Shown: one piece after another, positions 43,428-52,647 of the stretch | How the letters are laid out: each line of letters starts with the position of its first letter | Position numbering within the stretch: the stretch's first letter is position 1 | NCBI RefSeq assembly: GCF_028682455.1 | Contig: NZ_JANHLD010000003.1 | Location: 1,261,176-1,325,175 of the forward strand | Reading direction: 5' to 3' | Source of the DNA: Pseudomonas putida | GTDB taxonomy: Bacteria > Pseudomonadota > Gammaproteobacteria > Pseudomonadales > Pseudomonadaceae | Length of the DNA: 64,000 nucleotides | Program-made: the position numbers and the translations under genes | Notes under the pieces: generated by a model | What the model saw: only the letters and a program-made list of their open reading frames with translations | Told to the model about the DNA's origin: nothing | The model's database searches: none

Positions 43428-44204
43428 ATGACTGCCAGCGCTGAAAAGTTCACTCGCCAGACGTTGCTCGACGTCCAGCCGCTGACCCCCAGCCTGTTCA
43501 GCCTGCGTACCAGCCGCGATCCGGGATTCCGCTTCCGGTCCGGCCAGTTCGCTCGCCTGGGGGTGACCAAGCCCGACGCAAGCGTGGTCTGGCGCGCCTA
43601 TTCAATGGTTTCGGCGCCCCACGACGAGCATCTGGATTTCTTTTCCATCGTGGTGCCGGGCGGTGAGTTCACCAGCGAGCTGAGTCGCCTGCGCGAGGGC
43701 GATAGCCTGCTGATTGATCGCCAGGCCTTCGGTTTCCTGACCCTGGATCGCTTTGTCGATGGCCGTGACCTGTGGTTGCTGGCCACCGGCACCGGCATTG
43801 CACCGTTCATGTCGATCCTGCAGGACTTCGAGGCGTGGGAGCGTTTCGAGTCGATCAAGCTGGTGTATTCGGTGCGCGAAGCCAAGGAGCTGGCCTACCT
43901 GGACCTGATCGCCGGCCTCGAGCAGCGCGATTACCTGGCCGAGCATGCGGGCAAGTTGCAGTTCATTCCCGTGGTCACCCGCGAGCAGCATCCGGGGGCC
44001 TTGAGCGAACGCATCACCACTCTGATCGAGAATGGCGAGCTGGAACGGGCCGCCGGGCTGGCACTGACGCCGGAGCACTCGCGGGTGATGCTGTGTGGCA
44101 ACCCACAAATGATCGACGACACGCGCCAGGCGCTGAAACAGCGCGGCCTGAATCTGAGCCTGAGCCGCCGTCCCGGGCAAGTAGCCGTGGAAAACTACTG
44201 GTAG
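43428..44204 (+). CDS. fpr: ferredoxin/flavodoxin-NADP+ reductase
   Basis: 258-residue FAD enzyme of the bacterial FPR type (subclass I). FAD-binding RAYSMVSAP and GEFTSELSRLREGD, NADP-binding LLATGTGIAPFMSI and CGNPQMIDD, with C-terminal VENYW, match the Azotobacter and Pseudomonas Fpr. It supplies or drains electrons for ferredoxins under oxidative stress. It is monocistronic; its terminator is followed immediately by a group II intron. Confidence 0.95.
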   Translation: MTASAEKFTRQTLLDVQPLTPSLFSLRTSRDPGFRFRSGQFARLGVTKPDASVVWRAYSMVSAPHDEHLDFFSIVVPGGEFTSELSRLREGDSLLIDRQAFGFLTLDRFVDGRDLWLLATGTGIAPFMSILQDFEAWERFESIKLVYSVREAKELAYLDLIAGLEQRDYLAEHAGKLQFIPVVTREQHPGALSERITTLIENGELERAAGLALTPEHSRVMLCGNPQMIDDTRQALKQRGLNLSLSRRPGQVAVENYW

Positions 44205-44237
44205 GAGCGGGCTTTCCACCTGCGATACGTACAGAAG

Positions 44238-44263
44238 AACGGCGCCGATTGGCGCCGTTTTTT
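44238..44263 (+). terminator. fpr terminator serving as intron insertion target
   Basis: AACGGCGCC and GGCGCCGTT stem with loop GATT, followed by T4. The intron 5' end (GTGTG/GTGCG) begins directly after the T-run, the target context used by group IIC introns. Confidence 0.88.
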
Positions 44264-44731
44264 GTGTGCGCCAGGCATGGCGCGTTGCGCGTAAGCGCAA
44301 CCCGCTTGGCTGTGGTGGCCAAGCGGGTGACTTGGAGGTGAAAGTCCTCTACACACCCGGCAAGGGGAAGTGTTAGCCGGAGGCAAGGGTGTCGCGGGTG
44401 ACCGCGAATCTGAAGGAAGCCCGAGGCAAAATGCTGGCCTGACGAACAGGAAGCGGATAGAGGCGGCACAGCGGGGTGAGGTGGCACAAATCGCCAAAGC
44501 CCAATACTTGCACGGAACGCTGTGACGTAGATCCGACAGGCATAAGCAGGAAGGTCGCGCGAATTACCCTGGGAGATCTGTACGTTTGCCATTGTGCTAC
44601 CGCGCGTCGAAAGGCGACGGGATGAGCGTGCAGAAGTCAGCCGAAGCCGTAGTAAGTGGCGGTTAACCGCGCCACCAAGGGCCGAACAGGTTATGCCGCC
44701 AGTAGGCGTCGCCGTCTCGTTGGTAACCGTA

Positions 44732-46114
44732 ATGCAGAAATTTCCCACAGCGGAAACTGTCATCCCGAGCTCCGGCCAGAAGCCGAGGGTGACGCCTGAC
44801 AGTGCAAAGGTATCGACGGCGTCCGTGACGTGGACGAACGCGGAGCCGGACACGCTGATGGAGCGGGTGCTTGCACCGGCCAACCTCAGACGTGCGTATC
44901 AACGCGTGGTCAGCAACAAGGGAGCACCGGGTGCCGATGGCATGACGGTTGCTGACTTGGCGGGCTACGTGAGACAGTATTGGCCAACCCTCAAGGCCAG
45001 GTTACTGGCCGGTGAATACCAGCCCCAAGCAGTGCGAGCGGTTGAAATTCCCAAGCCGCAGGGCGGCACACGGCAACTGGGAATCCCCAGCGTCGTGGAT
45101 CGCCTGATCCAGCAAGCACTGCAGCAGCAGCTCACACCTATCTTCGACCCACTGTTCTCGGACTACAGCTATGGTTTTCGTCCGGGCAGAAGTACGCATC
45201 AAGCCATCGAGATGGCTCGTGCTCATGTGACAGCGGGACACCGCTGGTGCGTGGAACTCGATCTGGAGAAGTTTTTCGATCGGGTCAATCACGACATCCT
45301 CATGGCCTGCATCGAACGTCGGATCAAAGACAAGTGCGTACTCAGGCTTATCCGCCGCTACCTTGAAGCCGGGATCATGTCGGGCGGTGTCGTCAGCCCA
45401 CGGCAGGAGGGGACGCCGCAAGGCGGCCCGCTTTCGCCGTTGCTGTCGAACATCCTGCTCGACGAACTCGACCGCGAGCTGGAGCGACGGGGCCATCGCT
45501 TCGTACGTTATGCCGATGATGCGAACATCTATGTACGCAGTCCCCGGGCCGGCGAACGGGTGTTGGTCAGCGTCGAGCGCTTCCTGAGAGAACGTCTGAA
45601 GCTGACGGTGAACAGGAAGAAAAGCCAAGTGGCAAGGGCGTGGAAGTGCGACTACCTAGGCTATGGGATAAGCTGGCACCAGCAGCCAAGGCTGCGCGTG
45701 GCAAGGATGAGCCTAGACCGCTTACGCGACCGGCTCAGAATGCTGCTGCGCAGCGTACGGGCTCGCAAAATGGCGACTGTCATCGAGCGGATCAACCCCG
45801 TCCTGAGAGGCTGGGCTAGCTACTTCAAGCTCAGCCAGAGCAAGCGGCCGCTTGAGGAACTGGATGGTTGGGTCAGGCACAAACTCCGCTGCGTCATCTG
45901 GCGTCAATGGAAGCAGCCTCCCACGAGGCTGAGAAACTTGATGCGCCTGGGGTTGAGCGAGGAGCGTGCCAACAAGTCAGCCTTCAATGGCCGAGGTCCA
46001 TGGTGGAATTCGGGAGCGCAACATATGAACTACGCGCTGCCAAAGAAACTGTGGGACCGGCTCGGGCTGGTCTCGATACTGGATACGATTAACCGGCTTA
46101 GCCGCGTAACCTGA
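44732..46114 (+). CDS. ltrA: group II intron reverse transcriptase/maturase
   Basis: 460-residue intron-encoded protein from the ATG at 44732; an in-frame reading from 44594 lies in intron RNA and is less likely. Reverse transcriptase blocks are clear: KGAPGADGMTVADLAGYV, GGTRQLGIPSVVDRLIQQAL, YGFRPGRSTHQAI, LDLEKFFDRVNHDILM, GTPQGGPLSPLLSNILLDEL and the active-site FVRYADDANIYV. A maturase X domain follows (RLRMLLRSVRARKMATVIER). The C-terminus has a group IIC-like short tail and no HNH endonuclease. It ends at the beginning of domain V. Confidence 0.93.
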   Translation: MQKFPTAETVIPSSGQKPRVTPDSAKVSTASVTWTNAEPDTLMERVLAPANLRRAYQRVVSNKGAPGADGMTVADLAGYVRQYWPTLKARLLAGEYQPQAVRAVEIPKPQGGTRQLGIPSVVDRLIQQALQQQLTPIFDPLFSDYSYGFRPGRSTHQAIEMARAHVTAGHRWCVELDLEKFFDRVNHDILMACIERRIKDKCVLRLIRRYLEAGIMSGGVVSPRQEGTPQGGPLSPLLSNILLDELDRELERRGHRFVRYADDANIYVRSPRAGERVLVSVERFLRERLKLTVNRKKSQVARAWKCDYLGYGISWHQQPRLRVARMSLDRLRDRLRMLLRSVRARKMATVIERINPVLRGWASYFKLSQSKRPLEELDGWVRHKLRCVIWRQWKQPPTRLRNLMRLGLSEERANKSAFNGRGPWWNSGAQHMNYALPKKLWDRLGLVSILDTINRLSRVT

Positions 46115-46180
46115 ACCGCCGTGTACGGAACCGTACGCACGGTGGTGTGAGAGGACGGCGGGTGTGAATCCGCCTCCTAC
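46113..46180 (+). ncRNA. intron domain V and domain VI hairpins
   Basis: ACCGCCGTG pairs with CACGGTGGT around TACG-GAAC-CGTA, the domain V shape with a CGC triad; GAGG...GGCGG pairs with CCGCC...CCTC as domain VI. Folding should confirm exact limits. Confidence 0.7.
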
Positions 46181-46193
46181 TCGATTGCTGAAT

Positions 46194-46607
46194 TCAGGGC
46201 TGCCGATTCTGCGTCTTGAGCAGGTCGCGGATCTCGGTGAGCAGCTCTTCTTCCTTGGTGGGGACCGGTGGCAGGGTAGGGGCCGCGGCTTCTTCACGCT
46301 TGAGGCGGTTGATCACCTTGACGCCCATGAAGATGGCGAACGCAACAATGACGAAGTCCAGCACAGTCTGGATGAACTTGCCGTAGGCCAATACCACGGC
46401 CGGGATGTCACCTTCGGCGGCCTTGAGGGTAATGGCCAGGTCACTGAAGTCCACGCCACCGATCAGCAAACCGATTGGCGGCATCACCACATCGCCTACA
46501 AAGGATGAAACGATTTTGCCGAAGGCCGCGCCGATGATGATACCGACGGCCATGTCGACCACGTTGCCTTTGACCGCGAAGGCCTTGAATTCATTGAGCA
46601 CGCCCAT
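46194..46607 (-). CDS. mscL: large-conductance mechanosensitive channel
   Basis: 137-residue channel releasing solutes on hypo-osmotic shock. N-terminus NEFKAFAVKGNVVDMAVGII then IGAAFGKIVSSFVGDVVMPP forms helix 1 and the pore gate; helix 2 is IQTVLDFVIVAFAIFMGVKV; the C-terminal helix EEELLTEIRDLLK is standard. The intron's 3' end lies 9 bp from its stop, leaving it whole. Confidence 0.96.
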   Translation of the reverse strand: MGVLNEFKAFAVKGNVVDMAVGIIIGAAFGKIVSSFVGDVVMPPIGLLIGGVDFSDLAITLKAAEGDIPAVVLAYGKFIQTVLDFVIVAFAIFMGVKVINRLKREEAAAPTLPPVPTKEEELLTEIRDLLKTQNRQP

Positions 46608-46782
46608 GGTTTATTCCTTGTAACAGATGAGGTTGGTAGGCGAAGTGTAAATCAGCTATGCGCTTCATGCTCCGCGACGCTGCAACAGACTGCAGTTATA
46701 TCCAATAGTTTTGTCGATTTCTGTGGCGGTCCAGGTCACCCCGGTCGGCTATCATGGTCCCTTTTTCCAGAGGACCGTCCCC

Positions 46783-48150
46783 ATGGCCAAGGCCAAGCGC
46801 ATGTACGGCTGCACCGAGTGCGGCGCCACCTTTCCCAAGTGGGCCGGGCAATGTGGTGAATGCGGGGCCTGGAACACCCTGGTCGAGACCGTGCTGGAAA
46901 GCGGCGCGGCCGCGGCGCCCAGCGGACGCACCGGCTGGGCCGGGCAACAGGCCCAGATCAAGACTCTGGCCGAGGTCAGTATCGAGGAAATCCCGCGCTT
47001 CAGCACCGCCAGTGCCGAGCTGGACCGGGTACTGGGTGGCGGCTTGGTCGATGGCTCGGTGGTGTTGATCGGTGGCGACCCCGGCATCGGCAAGTCGACG
47101 ATCTTGCTCCAGACCCTGTGTGCCATCGCCACGCGCATGCCGGCGTTGTACGTGACCGGCGAGGAGTCCCAGCAGCAGGTGGCCATGCGCGCTCGGCGCC
47201 TGGGCCTGCCCCAGGACCAGTTGCGGGTCATGACCGAGACCTGCATCGAAACCATCATTGCCACCGCGCGGGTAGAAAAGCCCAAGGTCATGGTGATCGA
47301 CTCGATCCAGACCATCTTCACCGAGCAGCTGCAATCGGCGCCGGGCGGGGTTTCCCAGGTGCGCGAAAGCGCCGCCTTGCTGGTGCGCTACGCCAAGCAG
47401 AGTGGCACAGCGATCTTCCTTGTCGGCCACGTCACCAAGGAAGGTGCGCTGGCCGGCCCGCGGGTGCTGGAGCACATGGTCGACACCGTGCTGTATTTCG
47501 AGGGCGAGTCCGATGGCCGCCTGCGTTTGCTGCGGGCGGTGAAGAACCGCTTCGGTGCGGTCAACGAGCTGGGCGTGTTCGGCATGACCGACCGTGGCCT
47601 GAAGGAAGTCTCCAACCCTTCGGCGATTTTCCTTACCCGCGCCCAGGAGGAGGTCCCCGGCAGTGTGGTCATGGCCACCTGGGAAGGCACCCGGCCGATG
47701 CTGGTGGAAGTCCAGGCGCTGGTCGATGACAGTCACCTGTCCAATCCGCGTCGCGTCACCCTGGGCCTGGACCAGAACCGCCTGGCCATGCTGCTGGCGG
47801 TCCTGCACCGCCACGGCGGTATTCCGACCCATGACCAGGACGTGTTCCTCAACGTGGTGGGCGGTGTGAAGGTGCTGGAGACAGCATCGGACCTGGCGTT
47901 GATGGCGGCGATCATGTCCAGCCTGCGCAACCGCCCGCTGGATAACGGCCTGCTGGTGTTTGGCGAGGTGGGCTTGTCTGGCGAAGTGCGCCCGGTGCCC
48001 AGTGGCCAGGAGCGTTTGAAGGAGGCGGCCAAGCACGGCTTCAAGCGGGCCATCGTGCCCAAGGGCAATGCCCCCAAGGAAGCCCCGGCCGGGCTTCAGG
48101 TCATCGCCGTGACCCGGCTTGAGCAGGCGTTGGATGCGTTGTTCGAATAA
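46783..48150 (+). CDS. radA: RadA/Sms recombination and repair ATPase
   Basis: 455-residue branch-migration helicase-like protein. Residues 8-31 carry the zinc motif CTECGATFPKWAGQCGECG; Walker A is GGDPGIGKST; the RadA-specific KNRFG motif is present (VKNRFGAVNELG); and the C-terminal third is a Lon-like domain (GGVKVLETASDLALMAAIMS, FGEVGLSGEVRPV). The ATG at 46783 gives MAKAKRMYGCTECG, the family start. A bidirectional-looking terminator follows. Confidence 0.96.
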   Translation: MAKAKRMYGCTECGATFPKWAGQCGECGAWNTLVETVLESGAAAAPSGRTGWAGQQAQIKTLAEVSIEEIPRFSTASAELDRVLGGGLVDGSVVLIGGDPGIGKSTILLQTLCAIATRMPALYVTGEESQQQVAMRARRLGLPQDQLRVMTETCIETIIATARVEKPKVMVIDSIQTIFTEQLQSAPGGVSQVRESAALLVRYAKQSGTAIFLVGHVTKEGALAGPRVLEHMVDTVLYFEGESDGRLRLLRAVKNRFGAVNELGVFGMTDRGLKEVSNPSAIFLTRAQEEVPGSVVMATWEGTRPMLVEVQALVDDSHLSNPRRVTLGLDQNRLAMLLAVLHRHGGIPTHDQDVFLNVVGGVKVLETASDLALMAAIMSSLRNRPLDNGLLVFGEVGLSGEVRPVPSGQERLKEAAKHGFKRAIVPKGNAPKEAPAGLQVIAVTRLEQALDALFE

Positions 48151-48174
48151 TCGCTCGAACCGCAGATGCAAAAA

Positions 48175-48197
48175 GGGCCGGTGATGCGCACCGGCCC
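48175..48197. terminator. terminator between radA and the NCS2 permease gene
   Basis: GGGCCGGTG and CACCGGCCC stem preceded by AAAA; between convergent genes, so it may stop minus-strand transcription best. Confidence 0.7.
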
Positions 48198-48220
48198 AGC
48201 TTCAATGGCCTCGGGAAGGA

Positions 48221-49741
48221 TCAGTGTTCCGAGACGGTCTCTCGGCGCACGGGTGGCTCCCCGTGCTCCCCTTCACCCATCACAGGCACTTCCTTGCCTT
48301 CGGCATTGAACAGCTTGCCATCCTCGAAGTAGTCACCGTCACGCAGTGCCGAGATGTCCGAGTAATGGATGGTGCGTTCGTAGGCGGCGGCGAATACCGA
48401 CTGCTGATCGGAGTTGCCGGCAGTGAAGTGGTTGAACACCAGGTTCAGCACGATGGCCATGATGGCGGCCGAGCTGATGCCGGAGTGGAAGATGGTCTCG
48501 AACCAGTTGGGGAACTGCGCGTAGAAGTTCGGGGCGGCAATCGGGATCATGCCAAAGCCCAGGGAAGCGGCGACGATGATCAGGTTGACGTTGTTCTTGT
48601 AGCTGACCTTGGACAGGGTACGGATACCGCTGGCAGCCACGGTGCCGAACAGGACGATACCGGCGCCACCGAGTACCGAGGTCGGTACTGCAGCGATCAC
48701 CCGGCCCATGATCGGCAGCAGGCCGAGCACCACCAGGATGACACCGCCGGTGGCGACCACGTAGCGGCTCTTGACCCCGGTCACTGCCACCAGGCCAACG
48801 TTCTGGGCGAAGGCGCTCTGGGTGAAGGAGCCGAAGATCGGTGCCAGGATGCTGGAGGCCATGTCGGCGCGCAGGCCGTTGCCCAGGCGCTTGGAGTCGA
48901 CCTTGGTGTCGATGATTTCACCGACGGCGAGAATGTCGGCCGAGGTTTCTACCAGGGTCACCATGATCACGATGCACATCGACAGGATTGCGGCGATGTG
49001 GAAGGTCGGCATGCCGAAGTGGAACGGCGTCGGGAAGGCTACCAGCGGGCCTTCGAGCACCTTGCTGAAGTCAGCCATGCCCAGCGACCAGGCGATCAGG
49101 GTGCCGATGACCATGGCCAGCAGGATAGACAGGCGCGAGATGGTCGCACTGCCCAGTTTGCTCAGCACCAGCACAATGACGAAGGTCAGCGCTGCCAGGC
49201 CGATGTTGGCCATGCTGCCGAAGTCCGGCGCCTTGCTGTTGCCGCCCATTACCCAGCGCGCGGCGACGGGCATCAGTGTCAGGCCGATGGTGGTGATGAC
49301 GATACCGGTCACCAGCGGCGGGAAGTACTTGGTGATTCGCGAGAACACCGGGGTGATCAGGAACCCGAGGAAGGACGCCGCCATGACCGCTCCCAGCACG
49401 CCAGGCAGGCCACCGCCGCCTTCACTGCTGAGAATCGCACCCATGGTCGCCACACCGGCGAACGAGACCCCTTGCACCAGCGGCAGCTGGCAACCGAAGA
49501 AGGGCAGGCCCAGGGTTTGCAACAAGGTTGCCAGACCACCGGCAAACAGCGAAGCAGCGATCAGCAGGCCGATTTCCGCCGGCGTCAGTCCGGCTGCCTG
49601 ACCGAGAATCAGGGGGACGGCGACAATACCGCCATACATGGTCAGAACGTGTTGCAGGCCGTACGCCAGGTTTGCACCTAGGCCCAGGTTCTCGTCTTCG
49701 GGACGTGGGGCTGAAGACGTGCTAGGGGAGGACGTATTCAT
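48221..49741 (-). CDS. NCS2-family xanthine/uric acid or uracil permease
   Basis: 506-residue nucleobase:cation symporter-2. Signatures are YGLQHVLTMYGGIVAVPLIL near residue 27, VTLVETSADILAVGEIIDTK and FGSFTQSAFAQNVGLVAVTG, the QN motif of the substrate site. The subgroup (UacT/XanP-like C-terminal tail with HYSDI region) favours xanthine or urate over uracil. A 14-bp palindrome lies about 70-83 bp upstream of the start. No purine-catabolic enzyme is beside it in the window. Confidence 0.88.
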   Translation of the reverse strand: MNTSSPSTSSAPRPEDENLGLGANLAYGLQHVLTMYGGIVAVPLILGQAAGLTPAEIGLLIAASLFAGGLATLLQTLGLPFFGCQLPLVQGVSFAGVATMGAILSSEGGGGLPGVLGAVMAASFLGFLITPVFSRITKYFPPLVTGIVITTIGLTLMPVAARWVMGGNSKAPDFGSMANIGLAALTFVIVLVLSKLGSATISRLSILLAMVIGTLIAWSLGMADFSKVLEGPLVAFPTPFHFGMPTFHIAAILSMCIVIMVTLVETSADILAVGEIIDTKVDSKRLGNGLRADMASSILAPIFGSFTQSAFAQNVGLVAVTGVKSRYVVATGGVILVVLGLLPIMGRVIAAVPTSVLGGAGIVLFGTVAASGIRTLSKVSYKNNVNLIIVAASLGFGMIPIAAPNFYAQFPNWFETIFHSGISSAAIMAIVLNLVFNHFTAGNSDQQSVFAAAYERTIHYSDISALRDGDYFEDGKLFNAEGKEVPVMGEGEHGEPPVRRETVSEH

Positions 49742-50015
49742 GGGGCAGGGTCTCTGTGTTTTATTTTTGTGAAGCTACTGTAGACAAGTCCTACATCCGA
49801 AAGCCAGAACAATTGTATACAATTTTTAGATTGGCATAGGAACAGTAGGGGCGTCCATTTGGGTCCATTACTGAATGCAGGTATCGTTCCAACGGCTGCG
49901 CGCAGGCCTCGCAAGGCTGCGTGAAGGGTGACATTCGGTGGGAAAAAGCTGTCCGGATGGACAGAAACGGAGGGAGACCCGCTTGTAGGAAAAATCCATA
50001 GCAGGCTAATAGATT
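49742..50015. promoter_or_regulatory. upstream region of the NCS2 permease gene
   Basis: 274 bp without a gene; it contains the palindrome listed separately and an A+T-rich promoter stretch. The minus-strand mapZ ends at its right. Confidence 0.5.
49811..49824. promoter_or_regulatory. 14-bp palindrome AATTGTATACAATT, GntR-type operator candidate
   Basis: Perfect palindrome upstream of the purine permease. Core TTGTATACAA looks like a GntR-family half-site pair. No regulator gene lies adjacent. Confidence 0.55.
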
Positions 50016-50381
50016 TTAAACTTCGATCAATTCCCGCAGCTCGCGCATCATTTCGGTGCTGTCCGCCAGGTTCAACTCCACCAAACGGTGCAAATGGGTC
50101 ATCGAGTCGATGTCGATGTGCAGGCAGATGAAGCCGAGCTGATCCGCCTCTTCATGGCGCAGTTCGACCTGCATGCGCACCTTGTCCAGCTCGCTCAGAT
50201 GAATCACGGCCTCGAAATCCTGGGTCAGGTCGGCATCCCAGGGCTCGGGGCGTTCAACCAGCATGCCCTTGAGCGAAAGGTCGATCAGGGCCACGGGCCA
50301 GCAGCGTTCGCCCTGGCACAACTCGGTGGGCGCATCGAAGGCCACACGCTGGAAACGTCGACGTTCTTGGTGGTCGCTCAT
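50016..50381 (-). CDS. mapZ: MapZ, PilZ-domain c-di-GMP receptor
   Basis: 121-residue single PilZ domain. The c-di-GMP motif RRRFQRV near residue 7 and DLSLKGMLV (D-x-S-x-x-G) near residue 34 are intact. It matches P. aeruginosa PA4608/MapZ in length and in the C-terminal SMTHLHRLVELNL segment, and lies near radA and cstA as in that species. MapZ with c-di-GMP inhibits the chemotaxis methyltransferase CheR1, linking c-di-GMP to swimming. The link to CheR is known for the family, not shown here. Confidence 0.9.
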   Translation of the reverse strand: MSDHQERRRFQRVAFDAPTELCQGERCWPVALIDLSLKGMLVERPEPWDADLTQDFEAVIHLSELDKVRMQVELRHEEADQLGFICLHIDIDSMTHLHRLVELNLADSTEMMRELRELIEV

Positions 50382-50416
50382 GATCAGGCACTCCGGGGTT
50401 ATTCCTGACTATAGCT

Positions 50417-50435
50417 CAGGCCTTGCCAAGGCCTG
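50417..50435. promoter_or_regulatory. inverted repeat between mapZ and cstA
   Basis: CAGGCCTTG-C-CAAGGCCTG, a perfect 9-1-9 inverted repeat 128-146 bp upstream of cstA. A second palindrome TCCACTAGTGGA lies at 50543-50554, just before the cstA ribosome site. Confidence 0.5.
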
Positions 50436-50562
50436 CGCATGGGCGCATAACAACAGCTTCGCGTACCGCGTTGAGGGCTCTAGACCAACGTGGGGGCTGG
50501 CCTTTCCTGCCAGTATCGCTAGACTCCAATGGCTGTCTTTTATCCACTAGTGGAAGCAAACC

Positions 50563-52629
50563 ATGAACAACAATAATAGCCTGCTACGCCACATTCCGTG
50601 GCTGGCGCTGGCAGTCATAGGAGCCTGTGCGCTGGGTGTGGTCGCCCTGCGCCGTGGCGAGGCCATCAACGCCTTGTGGATCGTCGTCGCTTCGGTGGCC
50701 ATCTACCTGGTCGCCTATCGCTACTACAGCCTGTTCATCGCCACCAAGGTGATGCAGCTGGACCCGCGTCGGGCAACCCCGGCGGTACTCAACAATGATG
50801 GTCTGGACTATGTGCCGACCAACAAACACATTCTTTTCGGTCACCACTTCGCCGCCATTGCCGGCGCCGGCCCTCTGGTCGGTCCGGTCCTGGCTGCGCA
50901 GATGGGCTACCTGCCCGGCACCCTCTGGCTGATTGCCGGCGTGGTGCTGGCCGGTGCGGTACAGGACTTCATGATCCTGTTCCTGTCCACCCGCCGCAAC
51001 GGGCGCTCGCTGGGTGACATGGTCCGTGAGGAAATGGGCCGGATCCCGGGCACCATCGCCCTGTTCGGCTGCTTCCTGATCATGATCATCATCCTTGCGG
51101 TGCTGGCGCTGATCGTGGTCAAGGCCCTGGCCGAGAGCCCGTGGGGCATGTTCACGGTGATGGCGACCATCCCGATCGCGATGTTCATGGGCATTTATAT
51201 GCGCTACATCCGCCCGGGCCGAATTGGCGAGATCTCGCTGATCGGCGTGGTGCTTCTGTTGCTGTCGATCTGGCTGGGGGGCCAGGTTGCCGCAGATCCG
51301 GTCTGGGGTCCGGCATTCACCTTCACCGGTGTGCAGATCACCTGGATGCTGGTGGGCTACGGCTTTGTTGCCGCGGTGCTGCCGGTCTGGCTGGTACTGG
51401 CGCCGCGTGACTACCTGTCGACCTTCCTCAAGATCGGCACCATCGTTGGCCTGGCCATCGGTATCCTGATCATCGCGCCCGAGCTGAAAATGCCGGCGCT
51501 GACCCAGTTCACCGACGGCACCGGCCCGGTCTGGAAGGGCACCCTGTTCCCGTTCCTGTTCATCACCATCGCCTGTGGCGCGGTATCGGGCTTCCACGCA
51601 CTGATCTCCTCGGGCACCACGCCCAAGCTGCTGGATAACGAGACCAACGCCCGCTACATCGGTTACGGCGGCATGCTGATGGAGTCTTTCGTGGCCATCA
51701 TGGCAATGGTTGCCGCTTCGGTGATCGAGCCAGGCGTGTACTTCGCCATGAACAGCCCGGCCGCCGTGGTCGGCTCCGATGTGGTTACGGTTGCCCAGAC
51801 CGTCAGCAGCTGGGGCTTTGCCATCACCCCGGACGCCCTCGAGGCGGTCGCCAGGGACATCGGTGAACACACCATCCTGGCCCGTGCCGGTGGTGCACCG
51901 ACGCTGGCGGTGGGTATCGCGCAGATCCTGCACCAGGTGCTGCCGGGTGAAAACACCATGGCGTTCTGGTACCACTTCGCGATCCTGTTCGAGGCGCTGT
52001 TCATCCTCACTGCCGTGGACGCCGGTACCCGTGCCGGGCGCTTCATGCTCCAGGACCTGTTGGGCAGCTTCGTTCCAGCCCTCAAGCGTACCGAATCCTG
52101 GGGTGCCAACCTGCTCGCCACCGCTGGCTGCGTGGCGCTCTGGGGTTACCTGCTGTACCAGGGCGTGATCGATCCGCTGGGTGGTATTAACACCTTGTGG
52201 CCGCTGTTCGGTATCTCCAACCAGATGCTGGCCGGTATCGCGCTGATGCTCGGCACCGTGGTCCTGATCAAAATGAAGCGCCAGCGCTACATGTGGGTCA
52301 CCCTGCTGCCGGCGGTATGGCTGCTGATCTGCACCACCACCGCAGGCTTCATCAAGCTGTTCGATCCGAACCCGGCGGTCGGCTTCCTGGCCCTGGCCAA
52401 CAAGTACAGCACCGCGCTCGACGCCGGCCAGGTACTGGCCCCGGCCAAGGACATCGGCCAGATGCAGCACGTGATCTTCAACGCCTACACCAACGCAGCC
52501 CTGACCGGCCTGTTCCTGTTCGTGGTCTTCAGCATTCTGTTCTTTGCCCTCAAGGTCGGCATCGCCGCCCTGAACAAAAAAGAGCGGACTGACAAAGAGT
52601 CCCCGTTCCAGGCCCTGCCGGATGCGTAA
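50563..52629 (+). CDS. cstA: CstA-family peptide/pyruvate transporter
   Basis: 688-residue polytopic membrane protein of the carbon starvation A family (CstA/BtsT). N-terminal ALWIVVASVAIYLVAYRYYS-type region, the FGHHFAAIAGAGPLVGPVLA signature, and GAVSGFHALISSGTTPKLLD are conserved. Members take up peptides or pyruvate. It heads a three-gene set cstA-ybdD-yjiA like the E. coli btsT-yjiX-yjiA locus. Two palindromes lie upstream, one overlapping the leader just before the ATG at 50563. Confidence 0.93.
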   Translation: MNNNNSLLRHIPWLALAVIGACALGVVALRRGEAINALWIVVASVAIYLVAYRYYSLFIATKVMQLDPRRATPAVLNNDGLDYVPTNKHILFGHHFAAIAGAGPLVGPVLAAQMGYLPGTLWLIAGVVLAGAVQDFMILFLSTRRNGRSLGDMVREEMGRIPGTIALFGCFLIMIIILAVLALIVVKALAESPWGMFTVMATIPIAMFMGIYMRYIRPGRIGEISLIGVVLLLLSIWLGGQVAADPVWGPAFTFTGVQITWMLVGYGFVAAVLPVWLVLAPRDYLSTFLKIGTIVGLAIGILIIAPELKMPALTQFTDGTGPVWKGTLFPFLFITIACGAVSGFHALISSGTTPKLLDNETNARYIGYGGMLMESFVAIMAMVAASVIEPGVYFAMNSPAAVVGSDVVTVAQTVSSWGFAITPDALEAVARDIGEHTILARAGGAPTLAVGIAQILHQVLPGENTMAFWYHFAILFEALFILTAVDAGTRAGRFMLQDLLGSFVPALKRTESWGANLLATAGCVALWGYLLYQGVIDPLGGINTLWPLFGISNQMLAGIALMLGTVVLIKMKRQRYMWVTLLPAVWLLICTTTAGFIKLFDPNPAVGFLALANKYSTALDAGQVLAPAKDIGQMQHVIFNAYTNAALTGLFLFVVFSILFFALKVGIAALNKKERTDKESPFQALPDA

Positions 52630-52647
52630 CCTTCGAGGAATGCAGTG

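Larger units (their letters stand above)
44264..46185 (+). mobile_element. group II intron, class C type
   Basis: About 1.92 kb. The 5' end is GTGTGCGCC or GTGCGCC at 44264/44266; the 3' end lies near TACTCGAT, so 46185 is approximate. The 5' structural RNA (44266-44730) carries the GGTGACTTGGAGGTGAAAGT and GACGAACAGGAAGC segments usual in bacterial group II introns. A maturase is encoded inside and domain V/VI-like hairpins follow it. The intron lies in the convergent gap between fpr and mscL, 9 bp short of the mscL stop, so no gene is broken. Open maturase frame and intact ends suggest it is recent or active. Confidence 0.88.

Noticed and set aside
44594..44731. Longer maturase start at 44594
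   Set aside because: The extra codons lie in structural intron RNA and do not match the protein family.
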